Origin: Deltaproteobacteria bacterium
GTDB lineage: Bacteria > Desulfobacterota > SM23-61
DNA: 9,327 nt
Assembly: GCA_026388915.1 (NCBI GenBank)
Contig: JAPLIW010000255.1
Span: 1 to 9,327, forward strand
Direction: 5' to 3'
Made by a program: the position numbers and the translations under genes. Positions within the stretch are counted from its first letter, which is position 1. Every line of letters begins with the position of its first letter. Below are positions 1-6,219 of this stretch, in pieces. Below the pieces are notes generated by a model. It was not told where the DNA came from and searched no databases. It saw only the letters and a program-made list of their open reading frames with translations.

Positions 1-1
1 G

Positions 2-334
2 ACGGGAGTCCGCGATTACATCCACGTGGTGGATTTGGCCCGCGGCCATCTCCGGGCGCTGGAGAAGTTGAGAACCGGGCCCGGGCTGGTCACGTATAAT
101 CTGGGGACCGGGCGCGGCTACAGCGTGTTGGAGGCGATTGCGGCCTTCAGCCAAGCCTGCGGGAAACCGATCCGTCACCGAATCGTGGGTCGTCGCCCGG
201 GAGATGTGGCCAGTTCCTACGCCGATCCCGCCCTGGCGCGGCGCGAATTGGGCTGGCAGGCCACCAGGGGTTTGGAGGAGATGTGCGCCGACGCCTGGCG
301 TTGGCAATCCGGCAATCCAGCCGGGTATGATTGA
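2..334 (+). CDS. galE: UDP-glucose 4-epimerase, C-terminal part (5' end outside window)
   Basis: The frame is already open at the left edge, so only the last 110 residues are present. They begin with TGVRDYIHVVDLARGH, the conserved stretch of GalE-type short-chain dehydrogenases that follows the active-site half. Next come YNLGTGRGYSVLE, RRPGDVASSYADP and ELGWQA, and the chain ends WRWQSGNPAGYD, as GalE usually does. The family interconverts UDP-glucose and UDP-galactose in the cytoplasm with bound NAD. The catalytic Tyr-x-x-x-Lys and the NAD-binding GxxGxxG lie upstream, outside the window. The C-terminus looks intact. With an exosortase gene about 200 bp downstream on the same strand, a role in supplying sugar nucleotides for exopolysaccharide is plausible. 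A related epimerase with another substrate cannot be excluded from the C-terminus alone. Confidence 0.87.
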   Translation, partial: TGVRDYIHVVDLARGHLRALEKLRTGPGLVTYNLGTGRGYSVLEAIAAFSQACGKPIRHRIVGRRPGDVASSYADPALARRELGWQATRGLEEMCADAWRWQSGNPAGYD

Positions 335-510
335 GTTCGCAGAGATCGCTTCGCTGATCAAAGCTCACAGCTCATAGCTGATAGGAAAGAATGTTATTCG
401 TTACTTGTCAAAAACCTGAAGCCGAAAACGGAGAAGCAGTAACGAATAACGTATAACGTGTAACGAATAACGAGTCTTAGCCGGCAACTGGCAACCGGCA
501 ACATTTTTTT
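335..510. repeat. Intergenic word-like repeats between galE and the exosortase gene
   Basis: This gap has no credible gene. It holds three short degenerate repeats in a row. Near 361-384 there are variants of AGCTCA(C/T)AGCT. Around 438-473 the word AACGAATAACG recurs with variants. At 481-502 there are three variants of the word GGCAAC, the reverse complement of GTTGCC words found at 3951, 5776, 5862 and 6031. The repeats run to within about 15 bases of the exosortase ribosome binding site. No terminator hairpin with a T-run is visible after galE. Confidence 0.6.
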
Positions 511-530
511 CTTTCGGGGGATGTGTCTTG

Positions 531-1373
531 ATGATGGATAAGAGATTCCTGGCTTTTGGCGGCTTTACGCTCGTTGCTTTGGCCCTGGTCTTTCAGCCGC
601 TCAGAGACCTGATGGGGTCCGCTTCGCGGGGAGAGTATTATTCCCATATCGTCCTGATCCCCCTGGTCACCGGCTATCTGATTTATTCCAAGAGGAAAGA
701 ACTTCTGGGAAACCCTTCTCCTGCTTATGGGGTGGGGGGCGTTGGGGTCCTCGGAGGGATTGCCCTCTATTTGCTGGGGATGAGCCTGGGTGCCGGACTC
801 AACGAAAACGACCTTGTGGCCCTCTGGGTCTTCTCCGCGGTTGTTTTCTGGATCGGGGGATTCATCCTGCTCTACGGCTGGGAGGCCTTTCGCAAGTACC
901 CCTTCCCCTTTTTATTCCTGGTTTTCATGATTCCCATCCCCGGAGCGATCCTGCACAAGATCATCTATGCCCTCCAGCTTGCCTCCACCGAGGTTTCCGA
1001 TGTTCTGTTCGGCCTGACCCGCGTTCCCTACACGCGGGACGGATTTGTCTTTCACCTGCCGGGGATCAGCGTGGAAGTGGCGGAAGTCTGCAGCGGGATC
1101 CGGTCGAGCCTGGCTTTATTCATAACCAGCGTTCTGGCGGGTCATTTTTTCTTGGACAAGCTGTGGAAGAAGACGGTTTTGGCGGTCTTCGTCTTTCCGG
1201 TGACCGTCTTTAAGAATGGAATTCGAATCATCACCCTTTCCCTGCTGGGAGCCTATGTGGACCCCAAATTTCTCACCGGCAGCTTCCTTCACCAGTCCGG
1301 GGGGTTCATTTTCTTCATTCCGGCGCTGGCGCTGCTGGGGGTGGCACTTTTTTTGCTCCGCAAAAAGGCGTAA
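531..1373 (+). CDS. xrtA: Exosortase (PEP-CTERM transpeptidase family), probably XrtA type
   Basis: This is a polytopic inner-membrane protein of 280 residues with about eight hydrophobic segments. It carries the three conserved exosortase catalytic positions: Cys187 in AEVCSGIRSS, Arg232 in FKNGIRIITLS and His254 in GSFLHQSGG. The family recognises C-terminal PEP-CTERM signals of exported proteins, cleaves them and is thought to attach the product to another molecule. Length and order fit a single-domain exosortase with no fused EpsI domain. The start is a choice: TTG at 528 and ATGs at 531 and 534 are all in frame. I take 531 because GGGGGA at 516-521 is well spaced from it. The XrtA subtype is inferred from the PrsK and PrsR genes downstream, not from a subtype motif. 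EpsI, usually adjacent in XrtA loci, is not seen. Confidence 0.9.
   Translation: MMDKRFLAFGGFTLVALALVFQPLRDLMGSASRGEYYSHIVLIPLVTGYLIYSKRKELLGNPSPAYGVGGVGVLGGIALYLLGMSLGAGLNENDLVALWVFSAVVFWIGGFILLYGWEAFRKYPFPFLFLVFMIPIPGAILHKIIYALQLASTEVSDVLFGLTRVPYTRDGFVFHLPGISVEVAEVCSGIRSSLALFITSVLAGHFFLDKLWKKTVLAVFVFPVTVFKNGIRIITLSLLGAYVDPKFLTGSFLHQSGGFIFFIPALALLGVALFLLRKKA
1342..1357 (+). promoter_or_regulatory. Candidate sigma-54 (-24/-12) promoter inside the 3' end of the exosortase gene
   Basis: The sequence reads TGGCAC, five bases, TTGCT, which matches the sigma-54 consensus in both boxes. The invariant GG (1343-1344) and GC (1355-1356) are ten bases apart. Transcription would start near 1368, at the exosortase stop codon, and run into prsK 360 bases later. 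PrsR is a sigma-54 activator, so autoregulation of prsK-prsR is conceivable. The element overlaps codons for a hydrophobic helix and may be a chance match. Confidence 0.45.
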
Positions 1374-1411
1374 GGATGGAGCAATGAGGACAGGGTAAAA
1401 ATACTGAAGAT

Positions 1412-1609
1412 TTCTCTCGCCCGCTTAGCTAGGGGCCACAGAGTTCTCAGAGAAAACCTAAATATTTGTTAAAAATACAAAGCCAAGATTTGTTTGGTCA
1501 TTTATTTGCGGGTCTTTAACTCTGCGATCCCTGCGGGCTCTGCGAGAGACAAAAGTCTTTTGCTCTCGCCCGCTTTGCTTGAGGCCGCAGAGCTCACAGG
1601 GAGAAAACG
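1412..1609 (-). repeat. One full and one half copy of the ~143-bp palindromic repeat, reversed orientation
   Basis: Positions 1412-1549 form one full unit in reverse orientation relative to the array at 7756-8378. It opens with CTCTCGCCCGC, carries the inner words AAAACCTAAATATT and GCGGGTCTT, and ends CTGCGGGCTCTGCGAGAGA. The inner words match the second unit of the distant array (8044-7990 read backwards), so the whole unit is conserved, not only its ends. A half unit follows at 1563-1609. The two are joined by a hairpin: GCGAGAG (1543-1549) pairs with CTCTCGC (1563-1569), with CAAAA and TTTTG arms inside. It fills the place where a gene such as epsI might be expected. Confidence 0.7.
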
Positions 1610-1617
1610 TTACTGGT

Positions 1618-1712
1618 TCTCCGATTGCGGATTGCGGAATTCGGAATGCGGAATGAAAGATTCGCTCCTGGCGCCTGAATCCTGAATCCTGTTTCCTGTT
1701 TCCTGATCCCTC
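1618..1712. repeat. Tandem word repeats just upstream of prsK
   Basis: Two short-period repeats lie side by side. The first (about 1622-1654) alternates ATTGCGG and GGAATGCGG words. The second (about 1674-1711) is made of CCTGAAT, CCTGTTT and CCTGATC words. The array stops 15 bases before the prsK ATG, and no good Shine-Dalgarno sequence remains beyond the weak CCAGG. The same GGAATGCGG word recurs at 3900-3935 and 5805-5835. Confidence 0.65.
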
Positions 1713-1726
1713 AACCCTAACCAGGC

Positions 1727-3868
1727 ATGGATATCAACGCCTTCATCTCTTATCTGGCGGCGATCGCCTCGGCGGGAATGGCCGTCTGGGTCCTCTACCG
1801 GGACCCGCGGTCCTTTGTCCACTGGGTTTTCGCCGGGGGCATGGTGGCGCTGGCCGCGGAGGCGGGGTTGACCGGGTTGATGTTCTACGACCTCTCCTAC
1901 ACCGAGGTGACCCCCTGGCAGCGCTACCAGATGATCCCCTTCGCCCTGATCCCGGGCATCTGGCTCCTATTCAGCCTGAGTTTCGGGCGGGCCAACTACC
2001 GGGAGTTTCTGAGCCGGTGGAAATGGACGATCATCGGCGTCTTCGCCCTTCCGCTGGCGCTCTTAATCATATTCCCGGAGGAGATTTTTGTTCGATCTCC
2101 GATCTATGATGAATATTCCCGGGTGTTCGTCCCCATCGGGTGGTCGGGATACGCCCTCCACGTTTTCTGCCTGATCGGGGCGGTCCTGGTCCTGATGAAT
2201 CTGGAAAGAACCCTGCGCTCTTCCGTGGGACACACCCGCTGGCAGGTCAAGTTCCTGGTCCTGGGCATGGCCAGCATCTTCGGCGCCCGCATCTACACCG
2301 GCAGCCAGATCATCCTCTTCTCCCTCCTGGAAGTGGAGATCCAGGTGGTCAACACGGGTGCCCTCCTCATCGCCAATATCCTCATGGCCCGGTCTCTGGC
2401 GAGGGCCAGGCTGCTCAAGTTCGATTTCTACCTTTCCCACACCGTTCTTTACAACTCGGTCACCGTCCTCCTGGTGGGGATCTATTTCATTTCCGTGGCG
2501 GTGGTGGCCAGGGTTGTCTATTATTTCCGGGGGACCCAGGATCCCGCGGTCATCACCTTTCTGGTCTTTGCGGCCATCCTCGGGCTGGCCGTTTTTCTGC
2601 TTTCCGATCGTCTGCGCCTGCAGAGGAAGCGCCTCATCAGCCGGCATTTCAAACGGCCCCGGTATGATTACCCGAGGGTCTGGGCCAGTTTCACGGAGCG
2701 AACCGCTTCCCTGACCGGCATAAAGGACCTCTGCGGGAACATCGTGCGCATGGTGTCGGAGACCCTCGAAGTCCTCTCGGTCAGCATCTGGCTGTGGGAC
2801 GAGCAGGAGGAAGTCCTTTCCCTGGGCAGTTCCACGGCCCTTGCGCCGGGAAAAGGAGAGAACCCGAAAATCGGCGGAAAAGAGGCCAAGACGGTGATCG
2901 AGGTGCTGGGTCATCAGACCCAGCCGGTGGATCTTCGGGAATCGGCGGACGGATGGGTGGAGGACCTGAAGCGGATATTGGGCGAGTCGCTGAAACAGGG
3001 GAAGGCTGAGCTCTGCGTTCCCTTGAGCGCCGCCGGGCAGCTGGTGGGCATCCTGACCGTGGGGGCCAGGATCGCGGGAGAAGCCTATCCCTTCGAAGAC
3101 CAGGAACTCCTGAAGACCCTGGCCGACCAGGCCGCCGCCAACCTCCTGACCCTCCGTCTGGGAGAACGCCTGCAGCAGGCCAGGGAAATGGAGGCTTTCC
3201 AGGTCATGTCGGCCTTCTTCATGCATGACCTGAAAAACCTGGCCTCCCGGCTTTCCCTGGTTACCCATAACCTGCCGGTTCATTTCGACAACCCCGAATT
3301 CCGCAATGACGCTTTGAAAACCATCTCGCAGAGCCTGGAAAAAATCAACGGGATGTGCAACCGCCTCTCGCTCCTGAGCCAGAAACTGGAGCTTCGACTC
3401 CAGGAGGCGGATTTGAACGAGGTGGTCAGCAACGTCCTGGGCGGCCTGGAAGGGCTGCTCAAGGCCAAACCGGCCGCCGATTTGCATCCTCTCCCGAAGG
3501 TAAGGCTGGACGCCGAACAGTTCCAGAAGGTCCTCACCAACCTCTTTTTGAACGCCAACGAAGCCATCGAAAACGGGGGGAACATCCGGGTTTCCACCGC
3601 TGCCCAGGGAAACTGGGCGGTCCTTTCCATCGTGGATGACGGTTGCGGGATGTCCAGGAACTTCATGGACCGCCACCTCTTCCGGCCCTTCCAGACGACC
3701 AAGAAGCAGGGGATGGGGATCGGCCTTTTCCACTGCAAGAAAATCATTGAAGCCCACCAGGGAAGGATCGAAGTGGAGAGCCAGGAGGGGAAGGGGACCA
3801 CCTTTAAAGTGTTGATACCGATAACGGATAGGGTGCAGGGTGCGGGGGGCAGGGGGCAGGGGCGATAA
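1727..3868 (+). CDS. prsK: PEP-CTERM/exosortase-system sensor histidine kinase PrsK
   Basis: This 713-residue membrane histidine kinase is the sensor partner of PrsR in XrtA systems. The first 300 or so residues contain about eight or nine hydrophobic segments. A GAF-like domain spans roughly residues 325-480. The phospho-acceptor is His500 in FFMHDLKN, and the ATPase domain follows: N-box around Asn609 (NLFLNANEAI), G1 box VDDGCGM (636-642), F-box LFRPF (651-655) and G2 box GMGIGL (662-667). All catalytic boxes are intact. The signal sensed is unknown for the family. The gene lies 353 bases after the exosortase gene on the same strand. The start at 1727 is the first ATG but has only a weak ribosome binding site, because word repeats come up to it. 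The last dozen residues (DRVQGAGGRGQGR) are encoded by a G-rich dispersed repeat and follow the natural domain end KVLIPI, so the original stop codon appears to be lost. Confidence 0.93.
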   Translation: MDINAFISYLAAIASAGMAVWVLYRDPRSFVHWVFAGGMVALAAEAGLTGLMFYDLSYTEVTPWQRYQMIPFALIPGIWLLFSLSFGRANYREFLSRWKWTIIGVFALPLALLIIFPEEIFVRSPIYDEYSRVFVPIGWSGYALHVFCLIGAVLVLMNLERTLRSSVGHTRWQVKFLVLGMASIFGARIYTGSQIILFSLLEVEIQVVNTGALLIANILMARSLARARLLKFDFYLSHTVLYNSVTVLLVGIYFISVAVVARVVYYFRGTQDPAVITFLVFAAILGLAVFLLSDRLRLQRKRLISRHFKRPRYDYPRVWASFTERTASLTGIKDLCGNIVRMVSETLEVLSVSIWLWDEQEEVLSLGSSTALAPGKGENPKIGGKEAKTVIEVLGHQTQPVDLRESADGWVEDLKRILGESLKQGKAELCVPLSAAGQLVGILTVGARIAGEAYPFEDQELLKTLADQAAANLLTLRLGERLQQAREMEAFQVMSAFFMHDLKNLASRLSLVTHNLPVHFDNPEFRNDALKTISQSLEKINGMCNRLSLLSQKLELRLQEADLNEVVSNVLGGLEGLLKAKPAADLHPLPKVRLDAEQFQKVLTNLFLNANEAIENGGNIRVSTAAQGNWAVLSIVDDGCGMSRNFMDRHLFRPFQTTKKQGMGIGLFHCKKIIEAHQGRIEVESQEGKGTTFKVLIPITDRVQGAGGRGQGR

Positions 3869-3974
3869 CAGGGTGCTGGGTGCAGGGGGCAGGGACTTCA
3901 GATTGCGGAATGCGGAATGGGGATTGCGGAATGAAAAGGATAAAAAAGCAAGTTCCCAGTTGCCCGTTGCCGGT
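3831..3974 (+). repeat. G-rich and GGAATGCGG/GTTGCC repeats overlapping the prsK 3' end
   Basis: From about 3831 to 3897 the DNA consists of GGGTGCAGG and GGGGGCAGG words. This part supplies the last prsK codons and stop. It is followed by ATTGCGGAATGCGG words up to 3935, and by a 24-base segment at 3951-3974 beginning AGTTCCCAGTTGC. The 24-base segment recurs with two mismatches at 6026-6049. An inverted copy of the G-rich part lies at 4398-4430, inside prsR. Confidence 0.7.
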
Positions 3975-4008
3975 TTTGAATTCAGGGTGCAGGGAGGGAG
4001 GAGTGTTT

Positions 4009-4188
4009 ATGGAAGGAATGTTGGGACGAAATCGCGGCAAGAACTTTCGGGGCGGGAATAGGGGAAGGGATGGAGAGCTAGTCGGTCTTATTGATTCAGA
4101 GACTTTTGAAAAGTTAGGCAAAGAGCAGGACGAGGTTTCGCGCCTTCTTTATAGCCTCATCAGCTCATCACCGAACCCGAATAAATAA
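4009..4188 (+). CDS. Small protein resembling the C-terminal helix of four-helix-bundle (23S rRNA intervening-sequence type) proteins; possible gene fragment
   Basis: This 59-codon frame starts at an ATG five bases after a strong Shine-Dalgarno (GGAGGGAGGAG, 3993-4003). Residues 1-23 are rich in Gly, Arg and Asn and look unlike a folded domain. Residues 24-52 (VGLIDSETFEKLGKEQDEV then SRLLYSLIS) resemble, from memory, the last helix of the roughly 115-residue four-helix-bundle proteins related to 23S rRNA intervening-sequence proteins. If so, about two thirds of the protein is missing and this is a relic. The frame stays open upstream to 3880 but only through repeat DNA. It lies between prsK and prsR, where I expect no unrelated gene. 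The good ribosome binding site means translation is possible; the family assignment is uncertain. Confidence 0.4.
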   Translation: MEGMLGRNRGKNFRGGNRGRDGELVGLIDSETFEKLGKEQDEVSRLLYSLISSSPNPNK

Positions 4189-4209
4189 AAATGGATGACA
4201 TCGTTTTTC

Positions 4210-4354
4210 AAAATTGATGGTTTCGTAAAAAGTCATTTGGGTCGTCACCCCAGCGAAAGCCGGGGTCCAGAACATCTTGAAATAACTGGATTCCGGCTTC
4301 CGCCGGAATGACGAATTCTATGGAATTTCGACTTTTTACCAATTCATCAAAATT
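4210..4354. mobile_element. MITE-like element with 25-bp imperfect terminal inverted repeats
   Basis: The ends pair as inverted repeats. The left arm, 4210-4234, ends GTAAAAAGTC, and the right arm, 4330-4354, begins GACTTTTTAC; by hand count 20 of 25 positions match. Inside is a second nested pair: TCGTCA (4242) with TGACGA (ending 4314), enclosing the known dispersed motifs CGAAAGCCGGGGTCCAG and CTGGATTCCGGC with CGCCGGAATGACG. The element is about 145 bp, encodes nothing and ends four bases before the prsR Shine-Dalgarno, so it may have supplied the leader of prsR. I saw no clear target-site duplication. Confidence 0.55.
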
Positions 4355-4369
4355 CGACAGGAGACGTTT

Positions 4370-5770
4370 ATGGAAGATCAAACTTCTTTGAATGCTCTGC
4401 ACCCTGCACCCAGCCCCCTGCACCCTAAGCTCTTAATAGTCGACGACGAGGAAGACATACGCACCCAGATGAAATGGGCGCTGGCGCAGGATTATCAGGT
4501 ATTCCTGGCCGGAGACCGGGGGAGCGCCATGGAGATCGTGGGCAAGGAACAGCCTCCGGTGGTCACGCTGGACCTCGGGCTTCCTCCCCGGCCGGCGCAT
4601 GTGGAAGAGGGATTCGCCGCCCTCGCCGAAATGCTTTCCGCGGATTCCTTCATCAAAGTGATTATCATCACCGGGCGCGGCGAAAAAGAGCACGCCCTCA
4701 AGGCGGTGGGGGAGGGGGCTTATGATTTTCTGTACAAGCCCGTCGAGATCGACGAGCTTAAAGTGGTGCTGAAGAGGGCTTTCTACATTGCCTCCCTGGA
4801 ACGGGAACACCATTTTCTGCAAAGGCAGATCGGGGAAGGGGATTTCCAGGGAATGCTGGGCGGGAGCCCTCAAATGCAGGAAGTCTTTTCCATCGTGCGC
4901 AAGGTAGCCACCAGCGACGCTTCCGTCCTCGTCGTGGGGGAGAGCGGGACCGGAAAAGAGCTCGTGGCCCAGGCCATCCACCGTCTGAGCCCGCGGAAAG
5001 AAGGTCCCTTTGTCGTGATCAACTGCGGGGCCATCCCGGAAACACTCCTGGAAAGCGAGCTCTTCGGCCACGAGAAAGGGGCGTTCACGGGAGCGCATAT
5101 CCAGAGAAAAGGGAGGATCGAGGCAGCCAGGGGAGGAACCCTTTTCCTGGACGAAATCGGGGAACTTTCCCTCGGCCTGCAGGTTAAGCTGCTCCGCTAC
5201 CTCCAGGAGCAGATGATCGAGCGCATCGGCGGGAGAGAGCAGATCCGGGTGGATGCCCGGGTCATCACCGCCACGAACCGCGACCTGAAGCAGGCGATGA
5301 AAGCCGGGGCCTTCCGGGAAGACCTCTATTTCCGGCTGGCCGTGGTTTCCATTCCAATGCCCCTCCTGCGCGAGCGGGAAGGGGATATTTTCATGCTGGC
5401 CAAGGCTTTTCTGAACCGCTACGCGGAAGAGGCCAAGCGGAGAATCACCGGCTTCACCAACCAGGCCATGCGGGCCATTGAGAGTTACTCCTGGCCGGGG
5501 AATGTGCGGGAACTGGAAAACCGGATCAAGCGGGCGGTGATCATGGCCGAAGGAAACAAGATCAGCCCGGCCGACCTGGAGCTGGGAATGCACCACGCCA
5601 GGGATGAATTCCTGAACCTGAAAGAAGCAAGAGAGGCGATGGAAAAAGAGATGATCCTGAAGGCCCTGACCAAGACCAAGGATAACGTGACCCGCGCGGC
5701 CGAAGCCCTGGGCATAAGCCGGCCGACGCTCTATGAGATGATGGAGAAGCTGGGGATAGAAAGGAAATGA
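4370..5770 (+). CDS. prsR: PEP-CTERM-box response regulator PrsR, sigma-54-dependent activator
   Basis: This 466-residue protein has the NtrC plan. The receiver domain (about 20-135) has the acidic pair Asp25-Asp26, the likely phosphorylation site Asp68, Thr101 and Lys123. The AAA+ domain (about 160-400) has Walker A GESGTGKE (190-197), the sigma-54 contact GAFTGA (237-242), Walker B LFLDE (258-262), Arg322 in the FRL motif, and WPGNVREL (375-382). A Fis-type helix-turn-helix follows at about 430-463. In XrtA systems PrsR, phosphorylated by PrsK, switches on sigma-54 promoters of PEP-CTERM genes. The start at 4370 has a good site, CAGGAG at 4358-4363. Residues 9-19 (ALHPAPSPLHP) come from an inverted copy of the G-rich repeat at the prsK end. 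They push the receiver about 19 residues from the start. No later in-frame ATG precedes the receiver, so the repeat must be translated. Confidence 0.95.
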   Translation: MEDQTSLNALHPAPSPLHPKLLIVDDEEDIRTQMKWALAQDYQVFLAGDRGSAMEIVGKEQPPVVTLDLGLPPRPAHVEEGFAALAEMLSADSFIKVIIITGRGEKEHALKAVGEGAYDFLYKPVEIDELKVVLKRAFYIASLEREHHFLQRQIGEGDFQGMLGGSPQMQEVFSIVRKVATSDASVLVVGESGTGKELVAQAIHRLSPRKEGPFVVINCGAIPETLLESELFGHEKGAFTGAHIQRKGRIEAARGGTLFLDEIGELSLGLQVKLLRYLQEQMIERIGGREQIRVDARVITATNRDLKQAMKAGAFREDLYFRLAVVSIPMPLLREREGDIFMLAKAFLNRYAEEAKRRITGFTNQAMRAIESYSWPGNVRELENRIKRAVIMAEGNKISPADLELGMHHARDEFLNLKEAREAMEKEMILKALTKTKDNVTRAAEALGISRPTLYEMMEKLGIERK

Positions 5771-5773
5771 AGA

Positions 5774-6049
5774 AACGTTGCCGGTTCCACGTTGCCAGTT
5801 CTCAGAATGCGGAATGCGGAGTTCGGAATGCGGAATAAAAAAACAAAAAACATTGCAGGTTCCATGTTGCCGGTTGCCGGACAACAAGGCAGGGAGCCGG
5901 GAGCAAGGAGCATGGAGCGCGAAAACAGGAGCCAAGGGCCCCGCAAGAGGAGCGTCACGCCAAGGCGTGACTTGAGGAGCGGCCTTCGGCCTTGAGGAGC
6001 GCTTCGCTTGAGGCGCTTCAAAAAAAGTTCCCAGTTGCACGTTGCCAGT
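5774..6049. repeat. Repeat-filled gap between prsR and the PEP-CTERM remnant
   Basis: No gene is visible. GTTGCC-type words at 5776-5802 lead into GGAATGCGG words (5805-5835) and again GTTGCCGG words (5862-5880). An AGCAAGGAGCATGGAGC stretch follows, then the three variable palindromes at 5947-6019. The 24-base segment starting AGTTCCCAGTTGC closes the gap at 6026-6049. It is the second copy of the 3951-3974 segment, with 22 of 24 bases equal, and it abuts the PEP-CTERM fragment directly. Confidence 0.65.
5947..6019 (+). repeat. Three tandem units of constant head GAGGAGCG plus a different palindrome each
   Basis: Each unit starts GAGGAGCG, continues with a perfect small palindrome and ends TT. 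Unit 1 (5947-5973) has GTCACGCC-AA-GGCGTGAC. Unit 2 (5974-5993) has GGCC-TTC-GGCC. Unit 3 (5994-6009) has AGCG-CTT-CGCT, overlapping its head. A shortened fourth, GAGGCGCTTC, ends at 6019. The stems differ in sequence and length (8, 4 and 4 bp), yet each is self-complementary, so pairing seems to be kept rather than sequence. Confidence 0.6.
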
Positions 6050-6194
6050 GAGGATTGGAATACATGTTCAGAGTATTGCCGGTGGGACCAGTGATTCTTA
6101 TGTAAATGATGGAATTAAAGTCCCAGAGCCAGGTACATTATTACTCCTCGGCGCTGGGTTGCTGGGGGTGTTGGCGGTTCGGAGAAGGAAGTAG
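6048..6194 (+). pseudogene. C-terminal remnant of a PEP-CTERM exported protein (exosortase substrate)
   Basis: Read in the frame ending at the TAG of 6192-6194, the last residues are VPEPGT, then the hydrophobic stretch LLLLGAGLLGVLAV, then RRRK. This is a textbook PEP-CTERM sorting signal: PEP motif, membrane segment and basic tail. The 22 or so residues before it (HVQSIAGGTSDSYVNDG) resemble the segment often seen just before the signal in such proteins. Upstream of about 6050 the frame runs into the AGTTCCCAGTTGC repeat and meets a stop at 6009-6011, so the signal peptide and body are gone. GTG at 6048 could start a 48-residue product but has no ribosome binding site. A strong terminator follows 25 bases later, as expected behind a former full gene. 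It would be a substrate of the exosortase at 531-1373 if any export signal remained. Confidence 0.8.
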
Positions 6195-6219
6195 GAATTT
6201 AGACAATCGGGGAATCATG

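Noticed and set aside
2063..3757. A 564-codon open frame on the minus strand opposite prsK
   Set aside because: It mirrors the kinase gene codon for codon, has no domain and no ribosome binding site, and the plus-strand product has every kinase box intact. Long antisense frames are expected in GC-rich coding DNA.
4208..4423. Minus-strand frame containing VIPAEAGIQ and LDPGFRWGDD
   Set aside because: This peptide is a well-known spurious translation of a dispersed palindromic repeat and not a protein.
4433..6040. A 535-codon open frame on the minus strand opposite prsR
   Set aside because: Same reason: prsR is fully supported by receiver, AAA+ and helix-turn-helix motifs, and part of this frame runs through word repeats.
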